A model generated the notes under the pieces. The model ran no database searches. It was given only the letters and a program-made list of their open reading frames with translations, and was not told the origin of the DNA. The position numbers and the translations under genes are program-made. From Candidatus Portnoybacteria bacterium CG10_big_fil_rev_8_21_14_0_10_36_7 (GTDB taxonomy: Bacteria; Patescibacteriota; Minisyncoccia; Portnoybacterales; PFDW01), in assembly GCA_002793835.1 (NCBI GenBank), contig PFDW01000080.1:1-8254 (forward strand): DNA of 8,254 nucleotides, in the 5' to 3' direction. Positions 6,602-8,254 of this stretch are shown piece after piece; within the stretch, counting starts at the first letter, position 1; each line of letters begins with the position of its first letter.

Positions 6602-8254
6602 ATGTATATATCAAGAGTCTACATCAAAAACTATCGCAACTTTGAAAAGTTTGATCTATTTATTCCTGATGGAAGTCCTTTGACGATTATCGGTGGGAAT
6701 AATTCCGGGAAAACAAACTTCCTTCAAGCTGTCAGACTTGTTCTAGATTCCAGCATTGCGCCCTGGGAGAAGAGGCTTACAGAAGAGGATTTTTGCTGGA
6801 GTAAGGACGATGAGTGTTGGAAGAATGGTGAGCATATTGTTATTACAATAACCTTTAGTAATGTAACTGATAAAGAAGAAATACAGTCGTTATTGCATTC
6901 AATAGCCCCCGTTTACAACGAAGAGAGTGTTCTTTCTTCATCTCAATCTGCAGACAGTCTTGAAGCTAACATCTCATTTGTTTTTGCCCCTTCAGCGATG
7001 AATAAGGATGGTAATTATGATCTGGTCGAAGATTACATCAGTTTCCTAGTGGCCGGGAAATATCACCCTTCAGGATATTACTATCTGCCAGACGGAAGCA
7101 TTAAGGAGTATGGGGACACTGTTATCTCCGGTTTATATGCTTGCCCAAACAAAGAAGATCTATATAAGTATTTTTACCTATCGGAAGACAATATTGAGGC
7201 ACTAAGAGTTGATCCCACAGCTCCCTTTGAAAAACAGCTCTCAAAGCAGTCTTATCCTAACAAGGTTCGAAAACATATCAATCTGCTCGCACTAGATGCC
7301 CTTAGAGATGTCAAAAATGACTTTTACTTCGGTTATCGTTCTTTAGTTTCCCAGTTGATTAGAGGTGGCATAAAAAATAGCAATAACAACCAAATATCCA
7401 AAGAAGTTTCAGATGCCTTCAAAAATCTCAGATCAAGTGGAGCTATTCCTGAAGCTAACAGTATTCTTGAAGAAATAGAGACAAGACTACAAAACAAAGA
7501 TATCAACTTATTGTCAGATAAGGCAGACTTAATTATTGGCACACCAAGAGTTACCTTAGAGAACATCGGTCGATACTTCAACTTCTTAGTTAATCTCAAA
7601 GAAGACCTGAAAACTGATCAGGATATGGAGACTATTGGGCTTGGTTATCAAAACCTTGCTTATATATCTGCAATCTTTGCTCTATTCGAATTGAAGAAAG
7701 AGCTTATTTTGAATGATACGGATGAGAAGGTTCGTATTGTCTACAATCTATTACTCATTGAAGAGCCAGAAGCACATCTTGATGTTCAGAATCAGAAATA
7801 CCTTCATACACAAATAGAAAACAAAACTCAGAAACTAATGGAAATGAAAGCAGTAGCTGAGGATGAAACTGATGAAGAAGCTAAACAATTTTTTGCTTTC
7901 ACCCAAGTAATCCAAACTTCTCACTCAACCCATTTGGCTTCCAAATCCGATCTGAAGAATCTTGTTGTTTTGCAAAAAGGGGTTAATCAGGCAAAAGCTA
8001 TAAACATTGACAGTGTCCTACGGCTTAACGATGTTACTTACAGCCACAACAGAAGAATAGTAAAACAATACCTGGATGCCACGAGATCTTCATTGCTTTT
8101 TGCACGGAAAGTTGTTTTGGTTGAAGGGCTCTCAGAAAAATACTCAGTCGGCACAATTATTAACACCCAGTTAAACCAGCAACGACCTGAAAGTAATGTC
8201 GATATTGATAGTGAAGGCATAGAAGTTGTTGAGGTGGGTGGGAAAATATTTGAT
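6602..8254 (+). CDS. OLD-family ATPase/TOPRIM nuclease, 3' end cut by window edge
   Basis: The frame is open from the ATG at 6602 to the last base, giving 551 residues with no stop. The start 'MYISRVYIKNYRNFEKFDL' is the classic RecF/OLD first strand. Walker A is G31-G-N-N-S-G-K37-T. The ABC-signature-like segment is G346-L-G-Y-Q-N351. Walker B is L-L-L-I-E387-E388-P-E-A-H-L-D394, and the H-loop is T439-S-H441-S-T. A TOPRIM domain begins with V-V-L-V-E508-G-L-S-E, where the Glu is the expected metal ligand, and continues to 'VVEVGGKIFD' at the edge. The later DxD metal-binding residues lie beyond the window. OLD proteins couple ATP hydrolysis to DNA nicking or cleavage and act in phage defence (P2 Old, GajA of Gabija). 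About 500 residues before TOPRIM is longer than I expect for a compact GajA, so I leave the class open. It lies 33 bases behind the methyltransferase on the same strand and is probably in the same transcript. Whether it works with those genes is unknown. Confidence 0.88.
   Translation, partial: MYISRVYIKNYRNFEKFDLFIPDGSPLTIIGGNNSGKTNFLQAVRLVLDSSIAPWEKRLTEEDFCWSKDDECWKNGEHIVITITFSNVTDKEEIQSLLHSIAPVYNEESVLSSSQSADSLEANISFVFAPSAMNKDGNYDLVEDYISFLVAGKYHPSGYYYLPDGSIKEYGDTVISGLYACPNKEDLYKYFYLSEDNIEALRVDPTAPFEKQLSKQSYPNKVRKHINLLALDALRDVKNDFYFGYRSLVSQLIRGGIKNSNNNQISKEVSDAFKNLRSSGAIPEANSILEEIETRLQNKDINLLSDKADLIIGTPRVTLENIGRYFNFLVNLKEDLKTDQDMETIGLGYQNLAYISAIFALFELKKELILNDTDEKVRIVYNLLLIEEPEAHLDVQNQKYLHTQIENKTQKLMEMKAVAEDETDEEAKQFFAFTQVIQTSHSTHLASKSDLKNLVVLQKGVNQAKAINIDSVLRLNDVTYSHNRRIVKQYLDATRSSLLFARKVVLVEGLSEKYSVGTIINTQLNQQRPESNVDIDSEGIEVVEVGGKIFD

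Noticed and set aside
7333..7599. 88-codon open frame on the - strand within the OLD-like gene
   Set aside because: The OLD-like frame on the other strand carries Walker A, Walker B and TOPRIM motifs and spans the region, so this is a shadow.
102..8254. Assignment to classical Type I restriction, BREX or complete DISARM
   Set aside because: There is no HsdS-like specificity subunit, no BrxC/PglZ-type gene and no DrmA/DrmB-type gene in the window. Only individual components resemble those systems.
6602..8254. Naming the last gene gajA (Gabija)
   Set aside because: OLD ATPase/TOPRIM proteins occur in many contexts, the 3' end and the diagnostic UvrD-like partner are not visible, and the ATPase region seems longer than expected.

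Overview
The window is one co-directional (+ strand) stretch that reads as a genome-defence operon. It is AT-rich and fully coding. None of the starts has a clear Shine-Dalgarno sequence; the leaders are A-rich instead (…aaacaaataattATG and …taaacaaatATG). That style is common in Bacteroidota and relatives, but it is weak taxonomic evidence, and nothing else here identifies the organism.

Layout. Positions 1-99 hold the last 32 codons of a gene that looks like a small excisionase/MerR-type helix-turn-helix protein. Two bases after its stop, 102-3386 encodes a 1094-residue protein with an N-terminal phospholipase-D (PLD) type nuclease domain fused to an SF2/SNF2-type helicase-translocase. Its stop overlaps the start of 3383-6568, a 1061-residue Eco57I/PglX-like adenine-specific DNA methyltransferase with its own C-terminal target-recognition region. 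After a 33-base spacer, 6602-8254 encodes the first 551 residues of an OLD-family protein (ABC-type ATPase followed by a TOPRIM nuclease). The window edge cuts it just inside the TOPRIM domain.

How the genes may work together (inference). The methyltransferase would mark a host sequence. The PLD-helicase would translocate on unmodified DNA and cut it. The OLD-type ATPase/nuclease could be an added effector or a neighbouring independent system. The arrangement recalls restriction-modification and DISARM-like systems (helicase, PLD nuclease, adenine methylase). However, the nuclease and motor are fused in one chain, there is no separate specificity subunit, and no DrmA/DrmB-like gene is visible. 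I do not recognise an exact match to a named defence system. The downstream end of the operon, which could change the interpretation, lies outside the window.
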